DNA from: Listeria grayi DSM 20601
Lineage (GTDB): Bacteria; Bacillota; Bacilli; Lactobacillales; Listeriaceae
Reading direction: 5' to 3'
NCBI RefSeq assembly: GCF_000148995.1
Contig: NZ_GL538352.1
Span: 1,381,178-1,445,177 of the forward strand
DNA: 64,000 nt
Positions 1 through 7,835 of this stretch are shown piece by piece (within the stretch, counting starts at the first letter, position 1; each line of letters starts with the position of its first letter). The notes below the pieces were generated by a model. The model made no database searches, had not been told where the DNA came from, and saw only the letters and a program-made list of their open reading frames with translations. The translations under genes and the position numbers were made by a program.

Positions 1-1046
1 CACTAAGCTCAACTTTTTTAGTGTCTGCTGTTATGTCTCCGATATGGGGCCGGCTCGCTGATCAAAAAGGAAGACGAGTAATGCTCCTGAGGGCGGCGCT
101 CGGAATGGCGATCGCTATGATTGCCATGGGATTCGTGACAAATGTCTATCAATTTGTTATTTTACGTCTATTGATGGGTATTTTTTCCGGGTACATTTCC
201 ACTGCCAATGCGCTAGTCGCAACGCAAGTACCACGTCACCGTAGTGGTTGGGCACTCGGGACGCTTTCGACCGCAGCAGTTTCCGGAGTACTGATCGGGC
301 CACTGATCGGTGGATTCTTAGCGGATCTATTCGGCGTCCGGCCAGTATTCTTTATAACGGGAACGCTATTATTAGGGACATTTTTCTTAACTGTATTTTT
401 CGTGCAAGAAAAATTCACACCAGTGGAAAAAGCGGATATGCTTTCTGGGAAGAAAGTATTTGCTACGCTTAAATATCCTGGCTTGATTATTAGTTTGTTC
501 ATTACTACAATGGTTATCCAAGTTTCTTCTAACTCAGTGAATCCGATTTTAACGCTTTATGTTCGCGAGTTAGCAGGAAATACCCAAAATGTTGCTTTTA
601 TAAGCGGTATGATTGCTTCTGTTCCAGGGGTTGCTGCATTGATAGCAGCACCGCGGTTAGGAAAATGGGGCGATAAGATCGGGACAGAGCGTATTCTGTT
701 AGGCGCTTTGATATTCTCCATGTTGCTTCAAATCCCAATGGCGTTCGTGACGCATCCATTCCAATTGGGTGTATTGCGGTTCTTGTTGGGTATGACAGAT
801 GGGGCTTTACTGCCGGCAGTGCAGTCGCTACTTACTAAAAACACACCACGTGAGGTAGCCGGTCGTATTTTCGGTTACAACCAATCCTTTCAATATATCG
901 GAAATGTGGTAGGACCGTTGCTCGGTTCCTTTGTCGCAGCGCATTTTGGCTACAATCACGTCTTCCTAATGGTTGCAGTGTTTGTACTTATCAACGTTCT
1001 GATCACGTTGAGATTTAATCGAAAAATCCATGGGACTATCAATTAA
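1..1046 (+). CDS. MFS multidrug-type efflux transporter, 5' end outside window
   Basis: The frame is open to the window edge, so the start and the first one or two membrane segments lie upstream. The visible part begins in the TM2-TM3 loop with a classic MFS motif A ([13 protein letters not shown]), followed by about ten hydrophobic segments. A second motif A-like loop ([13 protein letters not shown], visible residue about 220) marks the start of the C-terminal half. This is the drug/H+ antiporter layout of the Bacillus/Listeria MdtG-like group. The substrate cannot be told. The sirtuin gene starts 14 bp after the stop, so the two are probably cotranscribed. Confidence 0.85.
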   Translation, partial: LSSTFLVSAVMSPIWGRLADQKGRRVMLLRAALGMAIAMIAMGFVTNVYQFVILRLLMGIFSGYISTANALVATQVPRHRSGWALGTLSTAAVSGVLIGPLIGGFLADLFGVRPVFFITGTLLLGTFFLTVFFVQEKFTPVEKADMLSGKKVFATLKYPGLIISLFITTMVIQVSSNSVNPILTLYVRELAGNTQNVAFISGMIASVPGVAALIAAPRLGKWGDKIGTERILLGALIFSMLLQIPMAFVTHPFQLGVLRFLLGMTDGALLPAVQSLLTKNTPREVAGRIFGYNQSFQYIGNVVGPLLGSFVAAHFGYNHVFLMVAVFVLINVLITLRFNRKIHGTIN

Positions 1047-1060
1047 AGAAGGTGAATAAA

Positions 1061-1750
1061 ATGATTGATTTAAAAGCGAGAATCGCTGCGAGCCGCTCCA
1101 TCGTTATTTTAACAGGTGCTGGTGTATCGGTGCCTTCCGGGATACCGGACTACCGCTCGGAAAACGGCTTGTATGCAGACAAAGTAAGTCCGGAGTATCT
1201 ACTTAGCCGGGATTGCCTAGAACGTGAACCAGCCAAACTTCATCATTTTGTAATAAGTAAAATGTATTATCCGGATGCTGTTCCGAATATTATTCATCAG
1301 AAAATCGCAGCGCTCGAGCAGGAAAAAGAAGTGACGGTGATCACACAAAATATCGATGGGCTACATGATCAAGCAGGAAGTAAATCGATTCTTCACTTTC
1401 ACGGTAATCTGCAAGATGTTTATTGTGAAAGATGCCAGCTCCATGTTCCCTTTGAAACGTATCAAGCAGATTATATCCATCAAGATTGTGGTGGGCTTTT
1501 ACGTCCTAATATCGTTTTGTATGGGGAAGGGATCGACGAAGGCGTGATTCGGGCGTCGATTCAGAAAATAAATTTTGCGGATCTGATATTGATTGTCGGT
1601 ACCTCTTTTCAAGTTAGCCCTTTTTGCAACTTGACGGAATTTCGAAATGCGAAAGCAGAAGTGGTAGCAATAAATAAAGATAATCTGCAACTACCATTCG
1701 ATTTTCAGATGATCCAGGCTGATGCGGCAGAAATTTTTGCAGACTTATGA
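1061..1750 (+). CDS. Sir2-family NAD-dependent protein deacylase
   Basis: 229 aa. ATG 1061 is chosen because AAAGAAGGTG sits 5-8 bp upstream; a GTG at 1052 would overlap that site. Sirtuin signatures are present in order: GAGVSVPSGIPDYRS (about residues 19-33, NAD pocket), TQNIDGLHD (about 96), the catalytic His in LHFHGN (about 114) and GTSFQVSPF (about 186). The zinc site is odd: a first CERC pair, but the second pair reads HQDC, so one cysteine is replaced by His or Asp. The family removes acyl groups from lysines using NAD+. It follows the MFS gene closely; targets are unknown. Confidence 0.9.
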   Translation: MIDLKARIAASRSIVILTGAGVSVPSGIPDYRSENGLYADKVSPEYLLSRDCLEREPAKLHHFVISKMYYPDAVPNIIHQKIAALEQEKEVTVITQNIDGLHDQAGSKSILHFHGNLQDVYCERCQLHVPFETYQADYIHQDCGGLLRPNIVLYGEGIDEGVIRASIQKINFADLILIVGTSFQVSPFCNLTEFRNAKAEVVAINKDNLQLPFDFQMIQADAAEIFADL

Positions 1751-1792
1751 AGTTGCTTGTGTTTTCTGAAAATGCTAAACTAATAATAGAAT

Positions 1793-1808
1793 AGTTTCAC
1801 GTGAAACA
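1793..1808. promoter_or_regulatory. parS-like ParB/Noc-type site (15/16)
   Basis: AGTTTCACGTGAAACA differs from the Firmicutes parS consensus TGTTTCACGTGAAACA only at the first base. It lies between the sirtuin gene and its terminator. A perfect copy lies at 21481-21496. parS sites nucleate Spo0J/ParB near oriC. The G/C-centred form is parS, not the Noc site (which reads ATTTCCCGGGAAAT). Confidence 0.8.
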
Positions 1809-1825
1809 TATTGATAACAAAAAAG

Positions 1826-1851
1826 AAGATGCGGTGCTGCCGCATCTTTTT
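1826..1851 (+). terminator. Rho-independent terminator after sirtuin gene
   Basis: GATGCGG / CCGCATC stem with a 5-base loop followed by TTTT. Confidence 0.8.
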
Positions 1852-1877
1852 ATGTAAGATAGAAAGGACGGGGAAAA

Positions 1878-2837
1878 GTGACTAATATTCGCGAAATAGC
1901 TAAGATTGCGGGCGTGTCAGTGACCACCGTTTCTAGAGTTTTAAATGAACATCCCTATGTCTCTGCTGAAAAGCGGAAACAGGTACTAGCGGTAATAGAG
2001 GAGTTGGATTATGTCCCTAATCGTTTGGCAACAAATCTAGCCAAAGGAAAAACGAACACGATAGGGATCATACTACCGTATAACGACCATCCATGGTTCG
2101 ATAAAATTGCTAACGGTGTTATCGAAGCAGCTTTTAAGCACAAGTATTCGGTGACGCTTTTTCCGACTAATTATGATAGCGAGGCGGAACTGCGTTATTT
2201 GATGCAACTCAAAACAAAACAAGTAGATGCTCTCATTATTACATCCAAGGCAAATGACTGGGATGTGATCGAACCGTTTGCGGATTATGGTCCAATCATT
2301 GCTTGTGAATATACGGAACATGAGAATATCGCCTGTGCATACATAGAAAGATTTCATGCGTATAAGGATGGGTTTGAATTTCTGAAAAAGGCAGGTTATC
2401 AAAAAATCGCTTTTTCAGTGGGGCGTGATTCGTTGAAAAGTCCGAGCACACAGGAAAAACGAAAAGCATATCAAGAAGTGTTTGGGGAAATACCGGAACA
2501 TCGTTTTTTATCCGAGAGCTATGATTTTACAGACGGAATCAAAGCGGGGGAATATTTTCTCGCGGAAGCAGGGGATACACCAGATGCGATCTTTGCTAAT
2601 GGAGATGAAGTTGCGGCGGGAATCATGTATTATGCCAAAAATAACGGTTTCCAGATTCCGGGTGATTTAGCGATCCTTGGGGAGGAAAATTTACCGATCG
2701 GAAAAGTGCTAGAGATCACAACCTTAGATCATCATCTGAAGAAAATGGGGGAAACCGCATTTCAGCTCTTTTATACCAAAAGCAAGAAGAAACATAAAAT
2801 CAGCCATCAGTTAATTATCAGAAAAACAACAAAATAA
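1878..2837 (+). CDS. LacI-family transcriptional repressor
   Basis: 319 aa, GTG start preceded by AAAGGACGGGG. The N-terminus (NIREIAKIAGVSVTTVSRVLNEH) is a textbook LacI helix-turn-helix with hinge helix. Residues about 60-315 form a periplasmic-binding-like effector domain (NTIGIILPYNDHPWFDKIANGV onward; GDEVAAG near 236). It is a little shorter than the usual 330-340 aa. The next transcription unit begins with a promoter carrying a LacI-type palindrome (2847-2860), so it probably represses the small gene and HAD phosphatase downstream. The effector is probably a sugar or sugar phosphate; which one is unknown. Confidence 0.92.
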   Translation: MTNIREIAKIAGVSVTTVSRVLNEHPYVSAEKRKQVLAVIEELDYVPNRLATNLAKGKTNTIGIILPYNDHPWFDKIANGVIEAAFKHKYSVTLFPTNYDSEAELRYLMQLKTKQVDALIITSKANDWDVIEPFADYGPIIACEYTEHENIACAYIERFHAYKDGFEFLKKAGYQKIAFSVGRDSLKSPSTQEKRKAYQEVFGEIPEHRFLSESYDFTDGIKAGEYFLAEAGDTPDAIFANGDEVAAGIMYYAKNNGFQIPGDLAILGEENLPIGKVLEITTLDHHLKKMGETAFQLFYTKSKKKHKISHQLIIRKTTK

Positions 2838-2840
2838 CGC

Positions 2841-2871
2841 TTGACCTGAAACCCGTTTCATCAATTATAAC
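2841..2871 (+). promoter_or_regulatory. Promoter with LacI-family operator
   Basis: TTGACC (-35, 2841-2846), 18-bp spacer, TTATAA (-10, 2865-2870). TGAAAC-CC-GTTTCA, a perfect palindrome typical of LacI-family operators, fills the spacer at 2847-2860, so bound repressor would block RNA polymerase. The adjacent upstream lacI-type gene is the natural candidate regulator. Confidence 0.75.
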
Positions 2872-2902
2872 TAGAGTAGGTAAACAAAAGGAGGCGGGGA
2901 AA

Positions 2903-3253
2903 ATGCGATTGGAAGGTACTTGTAAGATACATTCAAGTTTAGGCGTAGAGTATCAGTTTGGCGAATTTTCGATTAATCAAGAGTGTCTAGTATTTGAACA
3001 GAATTATAGTTTTGGTGGAAAAAAACGAAAGATTTTCCCGTTGAAAATATTGGATGCTGCAGAACTACACACAAATAAAGGCGGAGACTTATTAAGTTTC
3101 AGCTGCGATAATCTGGAATTTGAATTGGATGGATCATCGAATAGAGAGATCAATCAGTTTATGGAAGAGTTGAAAACAGGCCTCGCAAGTATCAAACGAG
3201 CGAATAGCGGTCTGCATTATAATCGAGAGAATAAGGAGCGACATCATGTATAA
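2903..3253 (+). CDS. Hypothetical protein, 116 aa, beta-rich
   Basis: Strong site AAAAGGAGGCGGGG precedes ATG 2903. No domain recognised. The sequence alternates hydrophobic and polar residues (EYQFGEFSINQECLVFEQ), suggesting a small beta sandwich or PH-like fold, and ends in a charged helix (residues 78-95). There is no signal peptide or membrane segment. It overlaps the HAD phosphatase start by 8 bp, so translation is probably coupled, and both lie under the LacI-type operator. Confidence 0.7.
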   Translation: MRLEGTCKIHSSLGVEYQFGEFSINQECLVFEQNYSFGGKKRKIFPLKILDAAELHTNKGGDLLSFSCDNLEFELDGSSNREINQFMEELKTGLASIKRANSGLHYNRENKERHHV

Positions 3254-3851
3254 AGCGTTTATTTTTGATATCGACGGGACTATGCTAGATAATGAAGGCG
3301 CAGTCCTGCACTCACTACAAGCACTGTTAGCGGAAAAAGGTATTGAAGTGGAACAGGATGACTTGCGTTTTGCACTGGGAATCCCAGGGGATAAGGCCTT
3401 AGCGAAATTTCCGATTGAAGATCGGGAACGCGCTTTAGATGAATGGATCGAAAAAGAACTTGCTTTTATGGAAGAGATCACGGTTTTCCCAATGATCGAG
3501 GAAACATTGCGGGAATTGCCGCTTTGTGGCGTGGTAAGTTCTAAAAATCAGTTTGAGATGGAGCATGGCTTTTATCCATTTGGACTTGCGAAATATTTTG
3601 ATGGAATCGTTTGTGCAAGCGATACGGAATTACATAAGCCAAATCCGGATCCGCTTTTAAAGTGTATGGAACTTCTCCAGGTGTCGCCTGAAGAGACCGT
3701 ATATATCGGCGATTCGATTTACGATATGCAGTGTGCCCATGCGGCTGGTGCCGATTTCGCGCTAGCTTCTTGGGGGGCCAGAGATCATACGCCGTTTAAA
3801 GAAGCAGAGATCATATTGAAAAAACCGACTGATTTGCTGGAATATCGTTAA
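3246..3851 (+). CDS. HAD-superfamily hydrolase (phosphoglycolate/beta-phosphoglucomutase-like phosphatase)
   Basis: 201 aa, start ATG 3246 with TAAGGAG upstream. HAD motifs: I FDIDGTMLD (nucleophile Asp about residue 8), II VVSSKNQF (about 97), III Lys in LHKPNPDPLL (about 130), IV IGDSIYDM (about 155). A helical cap between motifs I and II places it in subfamily IA. It probably dephosphorylates a small sugar phosphate or similar metabolite; the LacI-type control supports a sugar link, but the substrate is not determinable. Confidence 0.88.
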   Translation: MYKAFIFDIDGTMLDNEGAVLHSLQALLAEKGIEVEQDDLRFALGIPGDKALAKFPIEDRERALDEWIEKELAFMEEITVFPMIEETLRELPLCGVVSSKNQFEMEHGFYPFGLAKYFDGIVCASDTELHKPNPDPLLKCMELLQVSPEETVYIGDSIYDMQCAHAAGADFALASWGARDHTPFKEAEIILKKPTDLLEYR

Positions 3852-3852
3852 A

Positions 3853-3888
3853 AAGGAGCTTTACTTGAAAAAGTAAAGCTCCTTTTCT
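3853..3888 (+). terminator. Rho-independent terminator
   Basis: AAAGGAGCTTTACT pairs with AGTAAAGCTCCTTTT across a short A-rich loop, ending in T's. It closes the LacI-controlled unit. Confidence 0.85.
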
Positions 3889-3923
3889 GAGCGAATAAGC
3901 AACTACACAAAAAAGAGCGAAAT

Positions 3924-4802
3924 CTACTCTACTTGATCCAATGAGCATAAGTAAACGAAAAGCAGATCGTCCATCTTCCGTAGTGATAGGTTAGTTTGTT
4001 CGTAAAATTTATCGATCCGGTATTGGATCGTATTCCGGTGGAGAAACAAGTCCTTCGCGGACAAGCTGATATTTCCCTGATTATGAAAAAGCCGTTCTAT
4101 CAATTTGATATTATCAGGTTCTTTCTTTAAGAATCGTGCGATTTCTTGGAAAATACTTGTATCTGCCAAATTTTTCGAGATCACACGCAGACTGGCAGAA
4201 CTAACCGTCTGTACGGCATGGGTAAATGGATATTCTAAGAACAGTTTTTGTTCTTCCGCAAATAAACGTTGGATCTCCGGCCCGGATTGGTAGAATAAAC
4301 CGCTGAAAAAATATGTTTTGGCATAAAAATCATTTTCTAGGGTGGAAGCAACGGCTTCGAGTTCTTCTTCACCAAGCAAGGAGTCTTCCATTTTTTCGAT
4401 AACGATGTGATAATCAGGAGAGATAGGTAAAAAAACAGCATGAGAGCTGAAAAAACTGTATAAGGCTGCTTTCCATTCCTTTTTCAGGGAAGCAGAGAGC
4501 GTATCAGCTTGCAATTGGATCTGAGTGAAGCGATACGAACCGTTTGGAATCTCGTCGTTTGGCTGTCTGGTTGGGGAGAATAAACGTGTATACCAGTTGT
4601 TAGCGGCTTTGTCAGAAAAAGTTACGGGCGCAGGCTCGAAAAGCAGCTTTAGTAAGACTGCTTCGTCGTCTGAAATAGCGGCTTTTGGGATATATATGTA
4701 AAAGGGATGGGAATATAAGGCAAGCTCCCCGTTATCAGTGGGCAGGGGCTTTTCGGATAGTCTCATATTTTTATATTTGGTTTGAAGGTTTTTGATATTC
4801 AT
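3924..4802 (-). CDS. PucR/CdaR-type transcriptional regulator
   Basis: 292 aa, ATG with AAAGGAAG upstream. The C-terminal 60 residues (HNQGNISLSAKDLFLHRNTIQYRIDKF) carry the PucR C-terminal helix-turn-helix signature (LxxHRNTxxYRxxK). The N-terminal two thirds match no domain I recognise and may be a divergent sensing region. Such proteins typically activate catabolic genes. It converges on the HAD gene and is divergent from the small gene at 4932, which it might control. Target and signal are unknown. Confidence 0.82.
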   Translation of the reverse strand: MNIKNLQTKYKNMRLSEKPLPTDNGELALYSHPFYIYIPKAAISDDEAVLLKLLFEPAPVTFSDKAANNWYTRLFSPTRQPNDEIPNGSYRFTQIQLQADTLSASLKKEWKAALYSFFSSHAVFLPISPDYHIVIEKMEDSLLGEEELEAVASTLENDFYAKTYFFSGLFYQSGPEIQRLFAEEQKLFLEYPFTHAVQTVSSASLRVISKNLADTSIFQEIARFLKKEPDNIKLIERLFHNQGNISLSAKDLFLHRNTIQYRIDKFYEQTNLSLRKMDDLLFVYLCSLDQVE

Positions 4803-4931
4803 TAAGATAGCGCTTCCTTTCTCCTTCTATTCTGACAAATGCTTTCTCGGAAGTCAACTTTCATCATTAAAGTGATTGTAATCACAAAAAATGGGTAAAC
4901 AGTAACAAGATGAAACGAGGAGGAAGGAACT

Positions 4932-5216
4932 ATGGAACCACAAATCGAAGAATTAAAGGACAAAGATCCTGTCATTTTGGTCACTGCGATCGGATATATC
5001 GTGGGTAGAGTGAATGCGAGCAAAAGTGATTCTCCAGCTAGTATCTACTTGGATGAAGTTTGTATAAACTGTGTCGCTTCTGCACGGTTAGACCGTTTTT
5101 CCGAAGGGCTCGCCGTCCAAACTGATCAAGTGATCGGGTATAAAAAATTAGTCGAAGGACGTATCAAACAACTGATTGGAGAATGGGAAGCTTCTATTGA
5201 TCCGACAGCAGTATAA
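4932..5216 (+). CDS. Hypothetical protein, 94 aa
   Basis: ATG 4932 follows GAGGAGGAAGG. Soluble, acidic N-terminus, no membrane segment. The pattern VILVTAIGYIVGRVNAS...IYLDEVCINCVASARLDR suggests a small beta-barrel core followed by an amphipathic C-terminal helix (residues 67-86). I do not recognise a family. It stands alone between a divergent PucR-type regulator (129 bp away) and a shared terminator. Confidence 0.75.
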   Translation: MEPQIEELKDKDPVILVTAIGYIVGRVNASKSDSPASIYLDEVCINCVASARLDRFSEGLAVQTDQVIGYKKLVEGRIKQLIGEWEASIDPTAV

Positions 5217-5220
5217 ATAG

Positions 5221-5261
5221 AAAAAGCCGACGCTTAAGGTTGCAAGCGTCGGCTTTTTTAT
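5221..5261. terminator. Bidirectional terminator
   Basis: AAAAAGCCGACGCTT / AAGCGTCGGCTTTTTT, a long GC-rich stem with A's on one side and T's on the other. It serves both the 94-aa gene (+) and the acyl-CoA synthetase gene (-). Confidence 0.9.
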
Positions 5262-6839
5262 TCACTTATTTTTGCGTTCAAATTCCTGATTTCGTAATTC
5301 TACGCGGCGGATCTTACCGGAATCAGTTTTTGGCAATGTTGTGACGAACTCGATACGGCGCGGATATTTATAAGGAGCAGTGCGGTCTTTCGTAAACGTC
5401 TGAAGCTCGCGGACTAATTCGTCGCTTGCTGTGAAGCCATCTTTTAAAACGATAAATGCTTTTACAACCGTTCCACGGATTTCATCTGGGCTGGCTACAA
5501 CGGCAACTTCTTTGACTGCTTGATGATGTGTCAAGGCATCTTCTACTTCAAATGGCCCGATCGTATAGCCGGAGCTGATGATAATATCGTCATTTCGGCC
5601 TTGGAACCAATAATAGTTGTCGGCATCACGAACGGCTCTATCACCTGTCACGAAATAATCACCGCGAATGGCTTTTTCAAGGCGCTCGGGTTCTTTGTAA
5701 TAAGTTTGGAACAATGCTTCAAAATCTTTTTTAACAGCAATATCACCGATTTCATCAACGCCGACGGGCTGTCCGTTTTCATCAATGATCGCCATATATT
5801 CCGGCATGATCGGCTTACCCATGGAGCCAGGGCGGATCGGGGTATCGACAAGTGTGCCGATCAAAAGAGTACTTTCCGTTTGACCATAGCCGTCACGGAC
5901 TTTTATCCCGAAATGCTCTTGGAATGCTTGGATAACTTCGCGGTTTAGCGGTTCGCCGGCGGATACGCTGCTACGGATGCTGCCGAGATCATAGCTATCA
6001 AGATCAGATACTTTCGCCATTAAGCGGTATTCTGTAGGGGTACAGCAAAGCACGTTGATTTTTTCTTCACCTAATAGTCGTAGTTGGCGTTCAGGGCTGA
6101 AACGACCATTAAAAATGAAACCAGTCGCGCCTTTGCCGAGCACGGATAAGAACGGTGACCATACCCATTTTTGCCATCCGGGAGCAGCAGTTGCCCAAAC
6201 GATATCATCTTCATGGATATCTAGCCAGTGATCCGCAGCAATACGAATATGGGCGTAACCCCAACCATGCGCGTGGACCACACCCTTGGGATTCCCGGTC
6301 GTTCCACTGGTAAATGCAAGCAGACAAGGGTCTTCGCGGTGCGTATCGATCGTTTCAAAAGTTTCGGGTGCTTGATCCATTAGTTCTCCGTAATTCTGCC
6401 AACCCTCTAAATGACCATCGATCAGTATTTTAGTATGAACAGAATGATCGTCTGCGATTTTCTCGAATTCACTTGTTAGACCGTCATAGGTAATAACTGC
6501 TTTTACTTCTGCATGGTGGATGCGGTATTCCAAGTCGTGTGCTTTCAATAGTTCTGAAGCAGGGATCACGATCGCACCGGCTTTCCAAAGTCCCATGTAG
6601 ATCGCGTAGGTTTCCAATAACCGTGGCGTCATCACAATAACATGGTCACCCTTTTGGATGCCTGCTTTGGTGATTACATTTGCAAATTTAGCGGATTCTA
6701 CCACTAATTGATGATAACTCCATTTTTTTGTTTCATCTTGATCGTTTTTCCAGATCAAAGCTGTTTTATTGGAAGTGAATTTTGCGATCTCATCGGTGAT
6801 ATTATATTTTTCTGGTGCTAATAAATTCGCACTGTTCAT
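5262..6839 (-). CDS. Acyl-CoA synthetase (acetyl-/medium-chain type, AMP-forming)
   Basis: 525 aa, ATG preceded by AAGGAGGTTCTTTC. ANL-superfamily enzyme: AMP-binding motif LAFTSGTTGNPKGVVH (about residues 173-188), DGYGQTE (A5), YFVTGDRA (A7), GRNDDIIISSGYTIGPFEVE hinge (A8) and the C-terminal catalytic Lys in PKTDSGKIRR (A10). It activates a carboxylic acid with ATP and CoA to the acyl-CoA in the cytosol. Length and motifs fit the acetyl-CoA synthetase/MACS branch (acsA-like); chain-length preference cannot be read from sequence. Monocistronic, divergent from tadA. Confidence 0.9.
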   Translation of the reverse strand: MNSANLLAPEKYNITDEIAKFTSNKTALIWKNDQDETKKWSYHQLVVESAKFANVITKAGIQKGDHVIVMTPRLLETYAIYMGLWKAGAIVIPASELLKAHDLEYRIHHAEVKAVITYDGLTSEFEKIADDHSVHTKILIDGHLEGWQNYGELMDQAPETFETIDTHREDPCLLAFTSGTTGNPKGVVHAHGWGYAHIRIAADHWLDIHEDDIVWATAAPGWQKWVWSPFLSVLGKGATGFIFNGRFSPERQLRLLGEEKINVLCCTPTEYRLMAKVSDLDSYDLGSIRSSVSAGEPLNREVIQAFQEHFGIKVRDGYGQTESTLLIGTLVDTPIRPGSMGKPIMPEYMAIIDENGQPVGVDEIGDIAVKKDFEALFQTYYKEPERLEKAIRGDYFVTGDRAVRDADNYYWFQGRNDDIIISSGYTIGPFEVEDALTHHQAVKEVAVVASPDEIRGTVVKAFIVLKDGFTASDELVRELQTFTKDRTAPYKYPRRIEFVTTLPKTDSGKIRRVELRNQEFERKNK

Positions 6840-7020
6840 TGAAAGAACCTCCTTTATATTGACAAAAGATAATAAATTTTTTAACTATTTCATATATTAG
6901 TACCTGATTCTAATATATGGTATTACAAAGAACGATAAAATGCAACCAAAAAAGCTACCTCTGTAAGTTTTATGTGGTAAAATGAAGGGGATAAAAAGAA
7001 AGCGGAGGTTTGGTCTGGCG

Positions 7021-7503
7021 ATGGAAAAGGCGATCTTCATGGAAGAAGCGATAAAAGAAGCAAGGAAAGCGCAAGCGCTGGGCGAAGTTCCGATCGGTGC
7101 AGTAGTTGTTTTGGATAATGAGATAATCGGGCGCGGACATAATCTGCGGGAAACGACCCAAAACGCGATCACGCATGCAGAAATATTGGCCATTCAAGCA
7201 GCTTGCCAAAACCGAGAAAGTTGGCGGCTTAGCGAAGCGGAAATCTATGTGACGCTGGAGCCTTGTCCGATGTGTAGCGGCGCGATCTTACTTTCGCGAT
7301 TAAAAAAAGTATATTATGGGGCTCCGGACCCAAAAGCGGGAACGGCAGGGACTTTGATGAATCTTTTGCAAGATGATCGTTTCAATCATACTTGTGAAGT
7401 GGAAGCAGGTTTGCTGCAAACGGAGTGTGCAGAATTGCTGACTTCGTTTTTTCGAGCGCTGCGTGCGAAGAAAAAAGCAGCTAAACAAGCTAAAACAGAA
7501 TAA
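7021..7503 (+). CDS. tadA: tRNA(Arg) adenosine-34 deaminase TadA
   Basis: 160 aa from ATG 7021, chosen for the GCGGAGG site 12 bp upstream; an ATG at 6982 in frame lacks one. Zinc deaminase motifs THAEILAIQ (His and catalytic Glu, about residues 58-66) and PCPMCSGAI (two Cys ligands, about 88-96) are intact, and PIGAVVV precedes them. TadA converts A34 of tRNA-Arg(ACG) to inosine. An AT-rich gap separates it from cydA; no clear terminator was found. Confidence 0.93.
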   Translation: MEKAIFMEEAIKEARKAQALGEVPIGAVVVLDNEIIGRGHNLRETTQNAITHAEILAIQAACQNRESWRLSEAEIYVTLEPCPMCSGAILLSRLKKVYYGAPDPKAGTAGTLMNLLQDDRFNHTCEVEAGLLQTECAELLTSFFRALRAKKKAAKQAKTE

Positions 7504-7835
7504 GGTTATTTTTACCTAAAAAAGCACTTTTTGAGGCACTGTGTTATAGGTAATTAGAACCATTTTTAAATTCTTGTGAAAAGGATATCATTGTTACATT
7601 CTTCTAGTTATGCGGGATTGTGATTAAATTATAATTCACAAACTCCTGTATTATAAAATGACATCGAAAGAACTAAACACATTCTGGCGTAAATAAGTTA
7701 AAATAAATAATATACTTAGTAATGATTATTAAATGGGATTGCTTATAATTTGGTTTGTTTATGATCATATTTGTGAATTTAAGAACAACCTGTTGTGTAA
7801 TTGCGCATTTGTAAACAAAAGGAGGACAACAAAAA
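7504..7835 (+). promoter_or_regulatory. cydA upstream region with candidate Rex site
   Basis: 332 bp without a gene, very AT-rich. TTGTGAATTTAAGAACAA at 7771-7788 matches the Rex half-site TTGTGA exactly, with 6-bp spacing and 4/6 in the second half. Rex (NADH-sensing repressor) controls cyd operons in Firmicutes. A longer-spaced pair, TTGTGA...TCACAA, lies near 7619-7642. No confident -10/-35 pair was assigned. Confidence 0.4.

Noticed and set aside
1760-1774. CodY-like TGTTTTCTGAAAATG after the sirtuin gene
   Set aside because: 12 of 15 match, inside an intergenic end not preceding a likely CodY target; chance is probable.
7619-7642. TTGTGA...TCACAA pair upstream of cydA
   Set aside because: Arms are 12 bp apart instead of the 6 bp of a Rex site.
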